This document shows, piece by piece, positions 32,701 through 38,500 of a stretch of DNA of 64,000 nucleotides; within the stretch, counting starts at the first letter, position 1, and every line of letters starts with the position of its first letter. The DNA is from Rhyzopertha dominica (Eukaryota; Arthropoda; Insecta; Coleoptera; Bostrichidae): positions 54,023,325 to 54,087,324 of the forward strand of contig QCXZ01000064.1 of NCBI GenBank assembly GCA_025024175.1, given 5' to 3'. Position numbers and translations under genes: made by a program. The notes under the pieces are model-generated. The model did not search any database and was not told where the DNA came from. It saw only the letters and a list, made by a program, of their open reading frames with translations.

Positions 32701-32713
32701 GGAAACCTTTTAA
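2820..32713 (+). CDS. Nox5: NADPH oxidase 5 (Nox5), C-terminal 823 residues, 12 exons
   Basis: Nox5 is a calcium-regulated membrane flavocytochrome that moves electrons from NADPH through FAD and two hemes to oxygen, making superoxide. Exons: 2820-3046, 3211-3399, 3455-3648, 6801-7122, 10403-10744, 13303-13453, 13510-13733, 16763-16887, 16957-17043, 28548-28757, 28806-29009, 32516-32713. Every junction is GT-AG and all phases agree. The product shows the six-helix ferric-reductase core with heme-ligand His pairs 14 and 13 residues apart, the FAD motif HPFTISSAP, the NADPH motifs GIGVTPFAS, WINRDQRSFEWF and FYCGxP, and an aromatic C-terminus (ETF, stop). The order matches animal Nox5 throughout. 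The N-terminal EF-hands are not in the window. A linker of about 285 residues between the FAD and NADPH parts is longer than I expect for vertebrate Nox5. Ns at 6901 and 32640 each hide one residue. The introns are full of transposons, including one intron of 11.5 kb. Confidence 0.93.
3211..3399 (+). CDS. Nox5: Nox5 exon b: TM2 and TM3 with the first heme His pair
   Basis: It continues as QCLNFNCMFILVVMLRQC, a conserved Nox5 loop and helix. It then gives FHKLTGVSIFVYSFVH, where the two His residues lie 14 apart, the spacing of the TM3 heme ligands in NOX enzymes. The following intron (3400-3454) is only 55 nt. Confidence 0.9.
3455..3648 (+). CDS. Nox5: Nox5 exon c: extracellular loop and TM4
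   Basis: It begins in phase 1 after the 55-nt intron. It encodes an extracellular loop with a potential N-glycosylation sequon (NFT in KNFTCTQW), then GWANPTGVILFVILLIMF, matching the Nox5 motif before TM4, and ends at FE before the donor GTAAGT. The 3152-bp intron after it holds a dispersed repeat and a dead mariner-like element. Confidence 0.88.
4200..5053 (+). repeat. Dispersed repeat, copy A
   Basis: This roughly 0.85-kb A/T-rich sequence lies in Nox5 intron 3649-6800. Its reverse complement is present, diverged, at 49597-50395. Shared blocks include AACTTTCGAAAGACTTAATA and GTCATTTTGACAATTGGATG near the two ends of the alignment. Copy A has about 65 bp that copy B lacks (about 4280-4345). 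No coding frame is visible. It is probably a non-autonomous transposon, but no terminal inverted repeats or target duplications were identified. Confidence 0.6.
5262..6312 (+). pseudogene. Dead mariner-like transposase with DUF4817-type helix-turn-helix
   Basis: A transposase of about 340 residues can be followed through several stops and shifts. An N-terminal helix-turn-helix (SYSEVVALYNAVHED ... STVIKTLQRFNETG) is followed by a linker ending QKPGR. Then come the catalytic core pieces DDFDLRIEFCE, NRHNCRYWSDTNP and QKVNVWCG, and the tail QEVNVEPFEHH. The first catalytic Asp (usual context FSDEATF) reads SVEVTF, so it is lost. Ns occur at 6176, 6188, 6234 and 6236. It lies in a Nox5 intron in the same direction as the gene. 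Element ends were not defined. Confidence 0.75.
6801..7122 (+). CDS. Nox5: Nox5 exon d: TM5, TM6 and FAD-binding start
   Basis: It opens with VFYWTHLMYVPFWLLLILHG, in which the His residues are 13 apart, the spacing of the TM5 heme ligands. LHGPNFWKW and TM6 follow, then SKVTHLVIKRP, FHPGDYVFVN and HPFTISSAPEQE. The last is the FAD-binding motif of the ferredoxin-reductase fold. N6901 leaves one residue of TM6 undetermined. The donor at 7123 is GTGACA, a weak match to consensus, but the phase to the next exon is right. Confidence 0.92.
7690..8290 (+). pseudogene. Leader and gag-like debris of an old Ty3/Gypsy element
   Basis: The segment follows a TATA-like TTATATAAAAGG (7742-7753) and contains AACTGGTGTCTGG (7798-7810), a run like those near the start of gag in many insect Gypsy elements. 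The following frames are Arg/Glu-rich and charged, as in Gypsy leader or gag N-termini, but are broken by stops. The assignment rests on position just left of a clear Gypsy integrase remnant (8380-9690). Most of gag-pol is deleted between them. Confidence 0.4.
8380..9690 (+). pseudogene. Old Ty3/Gypsy integrase C-terminus, split by a solo LTR
   Basis: The left part reads GDTPAKIVFGRELRLPSDLE, a stop, then a 50-residue frame ending FNEGDLVWFYNP, a typical Gypsy integrase C-terminal region. The right part (from 9545) continues the same frame with the GPY/F-like module (KPYKIIKRINDVVYRIQ) and MKVVRLKDV. Between them lies a 902-bp insertion (8643-9544) flanked by CCAC. Without it, the two halves are in one frame. 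A purine run at 9721-9730 and TGTTGCGG at 9734 suggest the start of the element's own 3' LTR. Confidence 0.75.
8643..9544 (+). mobile_element. Solo LTR inserted in a Gypsy integrase remnant
   Basis: The 902-bp insert begins TGTCACCC and ends GCTACA, the TG...CA form of an LTR. It is flanked by a 4-bp target duplication CCAC (8639-8642 and 9545-9548). It is visibly GC-richer than the surroundings. No protein is encoded. Its exact fit between two halves of one integrase frame sets the borders. The internal part and second LTR are missing, as after recombination between LTRs. No second copy of this LTR is in the window. N bases at 9494 and 9518. Confidence 0.7.
9721..10050 (+). repeat. Probable polypurine tract and 3' LTR of the old Gypsy element
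   Basis: The purine-rich AAGGAGGGGG (9721-9730) is followed by TGTTGCGGAATC from 9734, just after the integrase end, which is where a 3' LTR should begin. The 3' border was not found, and no matching 5' LTR was recognised, so the right limit is a guess. Confidence 0.4.
10403..10744 (+). CDS. Nox5: Nox5 exon e: end of FAD domain and start of long linker
   Basis: The first codons give DYMWLHIRGVGQWTNRLYEYF, which matches the strand and helix that follow the FAD site in Nox5. Then comes a polar, low-complexity stretch with a basic cluster (ARKRRPSNG) and an Asn-rich tract. Human Nox5 has a polybasic regulatory segment at this position, so a regulatory role is plausible but inferred. The acceptor is CTCTTTCAG and the donor is CAG/GTAAAT. 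Confidence 0.88.
10745..13029 (+). other. Nox5 intron sequence without recognised genes
   Basis: A/T-rich intron between linker exons e and f. Short frames on both strands have no recognisable domains, no splice-supported exon and no clear repeat ends. Nothing beyond simple A/T-rich sequence is seen. Confidence 0.5.
13030..13250. repeat. Inverted pair of tRNA-derived SINE-like units (palindrome)
   Basis: Two arms of about 95 bp face each other: ATGTGTTTTGTGGGTACAAT at 13038 is answered by TTGTATCCACAAAACACAT at 13226-13244. Each arm carries a pol III B-box-like run. The right arm has GTTCGAATC, and the left arm has GGTTCGACCC on the minus strand. The right arm also has GCGCAGCGGTTAGAG, an A-box/D-arm-like run. 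The minus strand around 13095-13150 has an anticodon-arm-like run ending in a T-arm, so a tRNA origin is likely. It is in a Nox5 intron. Confidence 0.6.
13303..13453 (+). CDS. Nox5: Nox5 exon f: linker between FAD and NADPH lobes
   Basis: It is too short to stand alone but fits phase 1 in and phase 2 out (acceptor ATTATTTAG, donor GTATGT). It encodes PERPRRLTPDKKLHRLLF and KSLSMPDIQTKAKKR, rich in basic residues and possible kinase sites. No domain is recognised. It is placed in Nox5 because it lies between conserved exons and the phases join. Confidence 0.72.
13510..13733 (+). CDS. Nox5: Nox5 exon g: linker continued
   Basis: It is separated from the previous exon by a 56-nt intron. It encodes LREYMRSESEKSFDECQIKK, then KSLGLAYLSPQNKSL and a Ser-rich end (RDSSSSLGSVG). 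No known fold is visible. The phases (2 in, 1 out) match both neighbours. Donor: CG/GTAATT. Confidence 0.75.
13935..13985 (+). ncRNA. Hammerhead-ribozyme-like core motif
   Basis: CTGAAGA, a 4-bp stem GGCC/GGCC with a short loop, then GAAAC follow each other, the layout of the hammerhead core (CUGANGA, stem II, GAAA). Such motifs are known in Penelope-like elements. I could not build convincing stems I and III around a UH cleavage site, so self-cleavage is not supported. It may be a decayed element end. Confidence 0.3.
14704..14745 (+). repeat. (TAA)n microsatellite, tail of a non-LTR element
   Basis: About 14 units of TAA are followed by TATTTATTCGTTCCGACGGG. Read on the minus strand this is GGAACGAATAAATA followed by (TTA)n, the style of 3' end and tail of insect non-LTR retrotransposons. 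It lies at the expected 3' end of the minus-strand element at 14746-16690. Confidence 0.75.
14746..16690 (-). pseudogene. Jockey-like non-LTR retrotransposon remnant (RT), 5'-truncated
   Basis: Minus-strand frames at 16674-16243, 16274-16065, 16117-15731 and 15738-15517 together give most of a non-LTR reverse transcriptase. Visible parts are NYRPIATIPNFAKLFE, QHGFLGGRSTVTN, VIYADLSKAFDKVNH, SNLGPLLFVIFIND, the catalytic FYMYADDLKI, and a C-terminal part with LGLEYSSVVW-like and EKVQRKFCKYMYYKR runs. Frameshifts separate the frames, so it is dead. The endonuclease domain is missing. The 3' region is split by a MITE (14828-15250) and ends in a (TTA)n tail. It is antisense within a Nox5 intron. 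Confidence 0.8.
14828..15250. mobile_element. MITE with GGGTCGTCCC inverted repeats
   Basis: The left end GGGTCGTCCCGCACATT matches, inverted, the right end ATTGTGGGACGACCC, about 14 bp with one mismatch at the core. The 423-bp element lies inside the 3' untranslated part of the non-LTR element, so it is the younger insertion. No clear target duplication is seen, so the superfamily is open. It encodes no recognised protein. Confidence 0.6.
16763..16887 (+). CDS. Nox5: Nox5 exon h: linker continued
   Basis: A long pyrimidine run precedes the acceptor TTTTTTCTGTAG. The exon encodes HTFGFTTNPERQAEEGRLG and a Pro/Ser segment ending in GKPLE, with donor GTAAGT. A phase 1 entry and phase 0 exit fit. 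The function of this linker segment is unknown. Confidence 0.75.
16957..17043 (+). CDS. Nox5: Nox5 exon i: short acidic linker exon
   Basis: It is an 87-nt exon after a 69-nt intron. It encodes PISERPTPHDSSEELEELL and ends in GRGTE before the donor GTGAAT. It is the last linker exon before the 11.5-kb intron (17044-28547), which holds a mariner, a hAT-like element and a complete Gypsy element. It is supported by splice sites, phase and position rather than by a conserved domain. Confidence 0.7.
17326..18527 (-). mobile_element. 1.2-kb mariner-family transposon (inactive)
   Basis: Inverted ends AGGGGCTGTTTCATT and AATGAGACAGCTCCT are flanked by TA, the target duplication of Tc1/mariner elements. 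The length of about 1.2 kb is normal for mariner. The minus-strand frame 18141-17875 has NAATKFDLDKSTVSRIK (second helix-turn-helix) and LITDDESYV (first catalytic Asp region). An N-terminal helix-turn-helix can be followed upstream to about 18380 through stops. The C-terminal half of the transposase is not recognisable; about 17560-17860 looks replaced or inserted. It is in the 11.5-kb Nox5 intron. Confidence 0.75.
19180..19280 (-). repeat. tRNA-derived SINE-like fragment
   Basis: The minus strand has GTTGCAGGTTTGAGTCCCGC, a pol III B-box in T-arm context (GGTTTGAGTCCC). An A/T-rich tail follows. The hAT-like element at 19281 inserted next to it and duplicated CGGTAGAT. No A box was identified with confidence. 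Confidence 0.45.
19281..20686. mobile_element. Non-autonomous hAT-like element with 8-bp target duplication
   Basis: The ends CATGAGCGTCGCCAAGG and GGCCTGGCGGCGCCCTTG are imperfect inverted repeats. They are flanked by a perfect 8-bp duplication CGGTAGAT (19273-19280 and 20687-20694), the size used by hAT transposases. The 1406-bp interior is A/T-rich with no transposase. The first 50 bp resemble the left end of the element at 29235. An internal part is related to 49085-49430. Confidence 0.75.
20695..21040. other. Intron spacer between two transposons
   Basis: A/T-rich Nox5 intron sequence between the hAT-like element and the Gypsy element. No coding or repeat feature is recognised. Confidence 0.5.
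21045..21388 (+). repeat. 5' LTR of the Gypsy element
   Basis: 344 bp, beginning TGTAACGCGACATCAC and ending ACTGTTACA. It contains GAATAAAACGG, a possible polyadenylation signal, near its last third. By eye it is identical to the 3' LTR. Confidence 0.92.
21393..21400 (+). other. Probable primer-binding site
   Basis: TGGCGCCC lies four bases after the 5' LTR, where minus-strand DNA synthesis is primed by a host tRNA. The run resembles the complement of tRNA-Lys 3' ends used by some retroelements, but only eight bases fit well. Confidence 0.5.
21502..23897 (+). CDS. Gypsy gag-pol, 5' part: gag, protease, reverse transcriptase
   Basis: The frame starts MADQQVVMTTAQL. The gag capsid region is followed by two zinc-knuckle regions. 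The first, CNFCKSFGHNKSEC, is a standard CX2CX4HX4C. The second, CFGCNTPGYVRSNC, has Val in place of His. The aspartic protease site is AYIDTGAKCS (Asp-Thr-Gly). The RT has LCVDYRQLNSVTIPDRYPLP, LDLKAGYHQVAV, the catalytic AYLDDIILL and a thumb/connection to LLTTAP. At 23898 the frame enters a hAT-like insertion and soon ends. Gag and pol are in one frame, with no frameshift site needed. N23555 hides one residue in the RT. Confidence 0.93.
23898..25267. mobile_element. hAT-like element inside the Gypsy pol gene
   Basis: The 1370-bp insert begins CAGGGGCGCCGACTCC and ends GCCGGCGCTCCTG, imperfect inverted repeats. It is flanked by the 8-bp duplication ACCGCACC (23890-23897 and 25268-25275). 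Both ends carry GTGGGTGCTC-type subterminal repeats. Outside it the Gypsy pol frame continues without a lost or gained base once a single copy of the duplication is counted. No hAT transposase is present. The interior is mainly a minus-strand Penelope-like fragment. Confidence 0.8.
24150..25090 (-). pseudogene. Penelope-like element fragment: RT end and GIY-YIG endonuclease
   Basis: On the minus strand, GVPFLDTKVVRKNDKIIL and WYRKPTSSGRYINYLSNH (about 24960-24820) match the RT C-terminal part of Penelope-like elements. The frame 24660-24376 ends with YCLECEDYEGKYIGQTS, the start of a GIY-YIG nuclease, followed past a break by SLTEHII and NWDNVKILDK runs (24310-24230) of the same domain. The sequence is frame-broken and lacks the catalytic RT part. 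It lies between the ends of the hAT-like element. Confidence 0.75.
25276..27559 (+). CDS. Gypsy pol, 3' part: RNase H and integrase
   Basis: The frame resumes directly after the hAT-like insertion, at VLRQADLNLPF. RNase H shows ILKTDASSYAIGACLL, ALAVVYAVNKF and TDHQPLKWL. Integrase has the zinc-binding HHCC region (HHDAPIAGHYG ... CVECQRFKP) and the catalytic D, D, E residues in MDLFGPLP, VISDNGPQFV and SNPEERRNR. A GPY/F module follows (RRDGPYVIVEQCSPTTYRI). The acidic, Pro-rich tail runs into the 3' LTR and stops at 27557-27559. There is no env. Nothing here is broken except its separation from the first part. Confidence 0.92.
27361..27372 (+). other. Polypurine tract of the Gypsy element
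   Basis: The purine-rich run around AAAGGGGGAGA lies just before the 3' LTR, where plus-strand DNA synthesis starts in LTR retrotransposons. It overlaps the end of the pol frame. Confidence 0.75.
27374..27717 (+). repeat. 3' LTR of the Gypsy element
   Basis: 344 bp and by eye identical to the 5' copy, TG...CA ended, followed by the target duplication GGAG. The pol frame stops inside it. Confidence 0.92.
27722..28540 (+). other. End of the 11.5-kb Nox5 intron
   Basis: A/T-rich sequence between the Gypsy 3' LTR and the exon j acceptor. No coding region or repeat end is recognised. The last 40 bp form a pyrimidine-rich tract before AATTTAG. Confidence 0.5.
28548..28757 (+). CDS. Nox5: Nox5 exon j: NADPH-binding lobe, first part
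   Basis: The acceptor AATTTAG (28541-28547) gives IYLDGPYGAPSSHIF, then AVLIATGIGVTPFASILQSI, the nucleotide-binding glycine motif of NOX enzymes, and HTCPKCRFQW with a Cys pair found in Nox5. It ends at MNLRK. An AG at 28535-28536 and another at 28556-28557 are alternative acceptors. Only the chosen one keeps phase with exon i without an in-frame stop. Confidence 0.88.
28758..28805 (+). other. 48-nt Nox5 intron, in frame and without a stop
   Basis: The stretch begins GTAACG and ends TTTGCAG between codons for RK and VDFFWINRDQ. Removing it gives the RKVDFxWINRDQ run seen in Nox5 relatives. Leaving it in adds 16 residues with no stop. It is near the lower size limit for an animal spliceosomal intron. 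Splicing is inferred from protein alignment. Confidence 0.8.
28806..29009 (+). CDS. Nox5: Nox5 exon k: NADPH-binding lobe, second part
   Basis: It encodes VDFFWINRDQRSFEWF, then FVNLLSQLEIEQAE, HMYITSALQKTDMKA and LQLALDLLHEK, all conserved in order in Nox5. The donor is AAG/GTATTA. Reading on past the donor gives 30 residues unlike Nox5 before a stop at 29097-29099, so the donor is preferred. The next intron (3506 bp) carries a hAT-like element and non-LTR debris. Confidence 0.9.
29235..30652. mobile_element. Non-autonomous hAT-like element
   Basis: Perfect 12-bp inverted ends CATGGGCGTACC and GGTACGCCCATG are flanked by TATTAGCG (29227-29234) and TATTATCG (30653-30660), an 8-bp duplication with one mismatch. 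After the left end comes a G-run and GGGGGGCAGCTGCCCCCCCC, matching the layout of the element at 19281. No transposase is encoded. It lies in the last Nox5 intron. Confidence 0.75.
30771..32100 (-). pseudogene. Non-LTR retrotransposon remnant with internal deletion
   Basis: The minus strand opens near 32090 with the end of an APE-type endonuclease (DLSDHAVIELSC). Frame 31797-31372 follows (LRDQALQRSRRIRTPSSWEY ... KLKSNVSGCD), the linker before the RT. The catalytic RT core is deleted at about 31371-31310. Frame 31301-30771 then gives the RT C-terminal part (VDSAKRLGLVIDYKLRF, LVLSHFNYADCVYGACLD). It is antisense within the last Nox5 intron. No poly-A or simple tail was identified. Confidence 0.78.
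32192..32287. repeat. Truncated copy of the CAGGGTTTC MITE
   Basis: The run TTATTGTAGCTTGG, then AAAGGCGGCACAAAGAA and ATCATTTATAGAAACCCCTG matches the right third of the element at 58567-58880. Its left end is not found, so it is a partial copy lying just before the last Nox5 exon. Confidence 0.65.
32516..32713 (+). CDS. Nox5: Nox5 last exon: C-terminus and stop
   Basis: The acceptor TTTTTAG is followed by EKRDLITGLKTRTNAGRPNW, KKGKVTIFYCGxP and the C-terminal FSFRKETF with a TAA stop at 32711-32713. The Cys-Gly and the terminal Phe are typical of NOX C-termini, where they take part in NADPH positioning. N32640 hides the residue after CG. A polyadenylation signal follows at 32790. Confidence 0.93.
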   Translation, partial: EKRDLITGLKTRTNAGRPNWDKVFKNILDQKKGKVTIFYCGXPQLGRILRVKCDHYGFSFRKETF

Positions 32714-32789
32714 CGTTGATATCATGTGTGCATTTTTGTATAATAATTGTAAAATAATTTATATTAANGTGATATTTATTTGTACATAT

Positions 32790-32795
32790 AATAAA
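32790..32795 (+). terminator. Likely Nox5 polyadenylation signal
   Basis: AATAAA lies 77 nt after the Nox5 stop codon, in an A/T-rich 3' UTR. It is the first canonical signal downstream. Cleavage has not been shown. Confidence 0.55.
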
Positions 32796-33897
32796 AATTT
32801 GCCTTCTTAAAATCCACGTGTTAACTATTTACATCTTGTACAAAATAAGTTGTAAGCTAATTTTTCGATGAAATGAAAAATATCTATACCTAGGGATGCA
32901 TAATAAGAAAGCCATTATCCTGATAACATATTCAAGGGTAGAAACAATACAACCTTGAGTGAATTTTAGTTCAACAAATTTAGGTAGCATTTAGAGCAGC
33001 AAATTCATATTTTCTTTCTGTAATAATATAGGTTGTGTAGAAAAAAGATATTTCATCATTATCTAATCAAGTAGGTGGTTCGTCTAGCATACTTTGATTC
33101 TATTAGGTATCCATCCGTCATTAAGTTTTAATCTTATATTATATTACCAATAAATAATCCTAAACCTTTTGTTAGAAGCCACGAAACTCTGGCAGCACCT
33201 AAAAAGAGCTTTATAATATCAGAGTAATATTCTAAGAGTTTTAAAAAAATATTGCATGTGTGGCTTGTTCTGCTTAATTTACTTTAACTAAATTTTCCTT
33301 AATTCAAGATATATATACCAAAGGGATTCCCTGACCTGTTATTCTCAGAGAATATTGTAGCTACAAGGATAATTCCAGTTTCAAAGTGAATTAAAATAAT
33401 CCTAGCCTGTATTATTTGTAACTGTAAAACAAACATTAGTATTGACATATTTAAGAGTAAAACGCACATACATATAGCACCGTGTATGTGATTTCGACGA
33501 GGTTAGGATTACAACATTACTTAATATTCATCCAGCCGGTACATCTGACAACAGTGAAGAAAAGCGACTACGTAAATCGATGACGTAACATTAAAGTTCT
33601 GTAAACAGCCGTATAGGTATCTCCTATACTAAAAATTCTCACCTAATCGGTAAATCCAAATTAACTGAAATTTTTATTGAAGATTACTTGTGTACACCTA
33701 AATCTGTGGTACTTTTTTTTAGTTCATTTAAGCCTTTCTGCATGAAAAACATTAATTCAAGGCGTTCAAAAATTACGTTTTTTGCATCAGGTTCTCCTTC
33801 GTAGAGCACACCTGCATACCTACCAAATTTCGTTACAATTAAAAAAATTTAATTTTCGGGTAAACGCTACATGCTAGACTTACCTTAAATTAATTAC
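32796..33897. other. Intergenic region after Nox5
   Basis: A/T-rich and without a recognisable gene. Short frames show no domain. The TTAA-flanked MITE begins at 33902. Confidence 0.5.
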
Positions 33898-33901
33898 TTA
33901 A

Positions 33902-34809
33902 GAGGGGCGTTTACGTAGAGCGAAGCGGGTCATTTTAAGCATCTACCGTTTTACATTTTACCGAGTTATTCGAAACTTTTTTGAAGTGAAATTTCGACAT
34001 GGCAATGACAAAAGATGTAACTACAATGTAGAGTTCGCGTTTTTTTCTGAATTTGGTACGGTAATGTAAATATTTGTTGTTATATTTTGCTTAAAAATGC
34101 GTATTTTTGGCGAGCTATTTCTCGAAAACTAAGGCACATAAACGAAAAATTCGAACTCCATGTTGTAGCTACATATTAATTTGTACACTACCAAAAACAT
34201 GAGCACGATAAATAAGTAAAAACATTCAAAAAATCTAAAACCGCAAACCCTTTCGTACGAGTCCGTCAAGAGAGCGGAATGCGAATGCCCATCCCAACCA
34301 AATCCGTCGGGTGGTATCTAGAGAACAGTGAGGCTAAGATACAAACCTGTCGGGAATGATCGTGCGGTATACGATTTATTCCGATATGACCGGATTTCTA
34401 AGCTTTTATGTCTAAATACACGTGACAAGTTTAATGTTAAAAGCTCTTTTACATTAATTTACTGTCTGCCGAAGCAATGAGGAGGCGGAATGAAAATTAT
34501 TATAATAGTTCTTCCAGAAATCATAGTCGACATGCAGTTAGAATGAACTGTTATATAGTTCATATTTACAGAAATAAATGGGTTATTCCATATTTTGAAT
34601 AACCTGGTATAATATCATAGTAAGTTACTAATATCATGCTTACTTTTTTATGCACACGCTACAGTCAGCAATTTTCCGAATATTAGTTTAGCCCGTCTGA
34701 TCTTTGCGTGATTTCTACCTATCGGCTACCCTCTTACGTCCCATGTCCCGCTGGTAACATGGGTTGCATAGTTTACATTTTGCCCGATCGCTCCAAGTAA
34801 ATGCCCCTC
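33902..34809. mobile_element. TTAA-flanked MITE (piggyBac-type target site)
   Basis: Inverted ends GAGGGGCGTTTACGTAGAGC and GCTCCAAGTAAATGCCCCTC match at about 17 of 20 positions. They are flanked by TTAA on both sides (33898-33901 and 34810-34813), the exact duplication made by piggyBac transposases. The 908-bp interior has no transposase. piggyBac ends usually begin with C-rich runs, so the superfamily call rests mainly on TTAA. Confidence 0.65.
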
Positions 34810-35261
34810 TTAATTCTCTTCTCTATTTAAAGCTAAAATCAATCCTGTTTTTTTTTAATCTAAACCAATCACATACCTCAATTTAAGGTAGTGTCATGGT
34901 TACTAATTTACTAAGTAAATTTTAGCTAACATCAACTTTAACAAATGTTTTCTTTGTTTGTGCTAACTACCCATTACGTTTTAAAACGTTTACTTCTATT
35001 TATATTCACTGATTTAACTAAATTAATAGAACGTTGACAACATCGCAATCTGGAAATTTATAAATAAACATTTATTTCCAACATGAAAACGTTACGCAGA
35101 AATTTTGCAGAATTCAGAGCACTGAAAGCGTTCATATATTTAAAGAAAAACAACCCAAGTGCGTGATTCTTTAATGTTAATCGTCGTATGTCGAAATATG
35201 CTTGTACGTATAATGTGATTTATAGGTTAATACTCCCGCATTGTAAACACATCATCCCCAG

Positions 35262-35332
35262 ATGGAGGAATTTTCATCATTTGCCACGCGGTTTTTAGAG
35301 CGTCCGGGTGTATTACATAAAGTCTGGGAAGG
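35262..35332 (+). CDS. Possible alternative first coding exon of MYG1
   Basis: An ATG at 35262 opens MEEFSSFATRFLERPGVLHK and reaches the donor AAGG/GTACGT at 35333. Joined to the acceptor TTTTCAG at 35412, the frame runs on in phase through four codons into the MYG1 start Met (35423). This would add 28 residues. It may equally be a non-coding 5' exon. It is acidic at the start and not a typical mitochondrial leader. Confidence 0.35.
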
Positions 35333-35422
35333 GTACGTAATTCTAAATGAACGAAATGTTGTGCTTTAACTATGGTATACATCAAAACTTTGTCTTTATT
35401 TTGCATTTTCAGCTTTCAAATA

Positions 35423-35569
35423 ATGGCAGAAAACAAAATACCTAGAATTATGAAAACAATTGGTACACACAGTGGGGTCTTTCATTGTGATGAAGTCCTT
35501 GCATGTTTCCTATTAAAGCAGCTACCTGAATATAAAGAAGCCGAAATCATCAGGACACGTGATCAGGCG
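35423..35569 (+). CDS. MYG1: MYG1 coding exon 1
   Basis: 49 codons from the start Met to TRDQA. It carries [20 protein letters not shown], the first metal-binding motif of the DHH fold. The donor is GCG/GTAAAG. The exon itself probably begins at 35413 after the acceptor TTTTCAG. Confidence 0.88.
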
Positions 35570-38500
35570 GTAAAGATCTTTAAATGAGGCAGTTTTACTT
35601 TATAACATATTGCATTAAAATTGCAGGTTTTAGACACTTGTGATGTTGTCGTTGACGTTGGAGGGGAATATGATCCGAAAAGAAATCGATTTGACCACCA
35701 TCAGCGAGAATTTGAGCACACCCTTTCTACCGTAAGGCCAGATTTGGCAAAACAGAAAGAAATACGGTGAGATTTTTGATAACCTGGTTTTCGACAGTAG
35801 TATTTATTGTGAATATAGTTGTTTGAAATTATAAACACATAAACGCCTAAATGTAGGCAACCCCCCTATTTGCTGTACAAATACTGTTGTGTCTATGGTT
35901 TCATATGGGAAATACACTTAGTCGCCTGATATTTTTGTTGCAAAAGCGACATTAACCATGAAATTCTATTATAGAATACCGCAAAACATGTTTGATTAAT
36001 CTAGATAAGAGAAATAGCCTTTCCATCTGTTATGTTGGTGTAAAATAGAAAAAAAGCTTAGACGCTATTATATCTTATTCAATTTATAGGTCTTATAATG
36101 GTGAAAATTAATGCTTATAATATAGATACAATAAACTGTAGACTATTATAATATGCTTTGATTGTGAAATATACTAGTCAGTTGCATATTTTATTTTTAT
36201 TTAGCGAGTTACAATCATATACAGCCACTGAAAATGAAGTAATATAAAAAACAAGGCATACATAGTGTAAAAACTCATTAAGTTTGTAGAAACCCTTTAT
36301 CACATCCACCTATTATAGGTATTAGATAATAATCGTGTGAGATTTACAAAGCAGTACCTGCATTTCTTGTGCATGAAAAATAAAACAATATTACACAATA
36401 AAATTCTAATCAACAGGAATACAATAGGAAAAAAAAACAAGATAATTTAGACTACATCACTAACAATAACTAATAGTCAGCGCCTCTTCCGTCCCCTTTA
36501 TTACCCTGCCTGCCAACTCCTTTTTAAAATTATGAGTAAACTTATATCTTTGATTTATTTATTTATTTGATTATTTATATTAGCATTCTATATTCAAAGC
36601 TTTTATATTATTAAGAAGTTCATTGTATAATCGTTGAGCAGTAAATAATATTTTAATATTTTAGGAATAGTGATTTGAGGCCAATTTAGTTTATTACAAC
36701 CTCGACAATCTTTTTGGCACTATAAAGACATGTTTGTTTAGTACTATGCTTGACATTTAAAATCTTTGACTCTGTCATCTCCTCAAGCTACACAGATAAT
36801 ACTAGAGTTGAAAAATGGATAATGAACTTGATTTAAGATCATTTTTAAACATATAATTAAATGTGGCACATTCTGTAATTTACCATCGTGGTATTCACAT
36901 GTGAACTCCATTTTAGATTAAAGTGTAGCATTATACCATACCTTGATAAATAAATAGATAATTAGATAATCTAAATTCTTGAATAGAACACACACAGATA
37001 AACATTGACGGTTACTTACATTTATTGTACATTACTTATTTATAAATATTAAGTTCATCTGACCATAGGTAATTATCAGCTTTGCTAGGATCTGTTATCT
37101 GCATCACTACTTTTCAAATAAGTACTTGAATAAATGTAGATTAGTTGTTATAGTTTTCATGTAACGCGGACCCAAAAATTATTTTGTGTGGTAAAACTCG
37201 ACATCTTAAACTTAAACTGAAAACAAACTATCTATGGAAATAAACAACTACAGAAAATATGTTATGTTTTTGTTGTAAATATCTGTTGTATGTGCTACTA
37301 ATTTTAGGTTACAACCGCTTGAAATGCGGAAAAAACTATTAGAACTGCTTGTGTTATTTCAAACCCCATATGATTACTTTCTTATTGTGGAATGTGTTTG
37401 TTCACCAAACAACAGGTCACATGATGGACACGCTCTATTTATAACTTCAGAGCTGATAATTCAGTTTCCATATTAACGGCTACAAAAATTTATTGTCAAA
37501 TGATAATTTCAGTTTAAAAAGTGCACCAATTATGTTGCTTTATTTTATGTAATTTTGTTTATTGATGTAGTTTTTCAACTTTCTTGCTTTTTGAATACAT
37601 TCAATCATACATTATATCAAGGAGAGAATGTAATGAACAATAATTGTCATAAGACGGAAACCCGAAAAAGCAGTACCACTAGGACGTGATAAGTAGAAAG
37701 CAATGGCATACCAAGTATCAGGCTGTAAATAATAAATAGTTATAAATCTCAAGTTATTTAATAATTATAATAATCAGAGCGTACCTAAAGCACGCATACT
37801 AGAAAGATCAATCTATGTAACATTTACATATGACTACCTACTGGCCTTTGAGGTGTAGCCATTTTAGTGTAGCTTCCTTATTTTCTCTTTGTAATTAATG
37901 TCTTACAACGGTTATGATAACTAACCATTGGAAGAGAATGGTTGACTGAGGGCAATACAACCCTTAATATTCATAATGCTTATTTATTCGCAATAAATAA
38001 AAACGAAGTTATTCATATTAGTCTTTGAAATTAAGTCGTGAAGTAACATAAACAGTTTGTAAATCAAACTCCAAACTTTACAAATCTAAATAGTACCTAT
38101 GTAATTTATCTGTATGTATACAAGTGATGAGTTTAAAAACGCGTAGTAGGTACATTAAAAGGGATACAGATAAATACACAGTTACAGTTATTTGACGAGT
38201 TCTAATAATTTAAATGATTAACGGATAAGACAGCTGTAGATATTAATTTTCCCACACATATGATTGTAATAACTCCTGGTAATTGTAACAAATGTAATGA
38301 AATGACACCGAAGAAGAAAACTGAGCATTTAACATTATAAATTAGACGAAGGTCAACAGCCGCACTAAACTAAATTGGTTGGTGTTACTACCGAAATGTA
38401 GTATCTTCAATGGCAACTTCCGTCGTTATATTTGCTCACCCCCACCACCATTTCATTCCCTCCAGAGGTTAAAGCTTCTTGCATTATATTGTCGTCTTAC

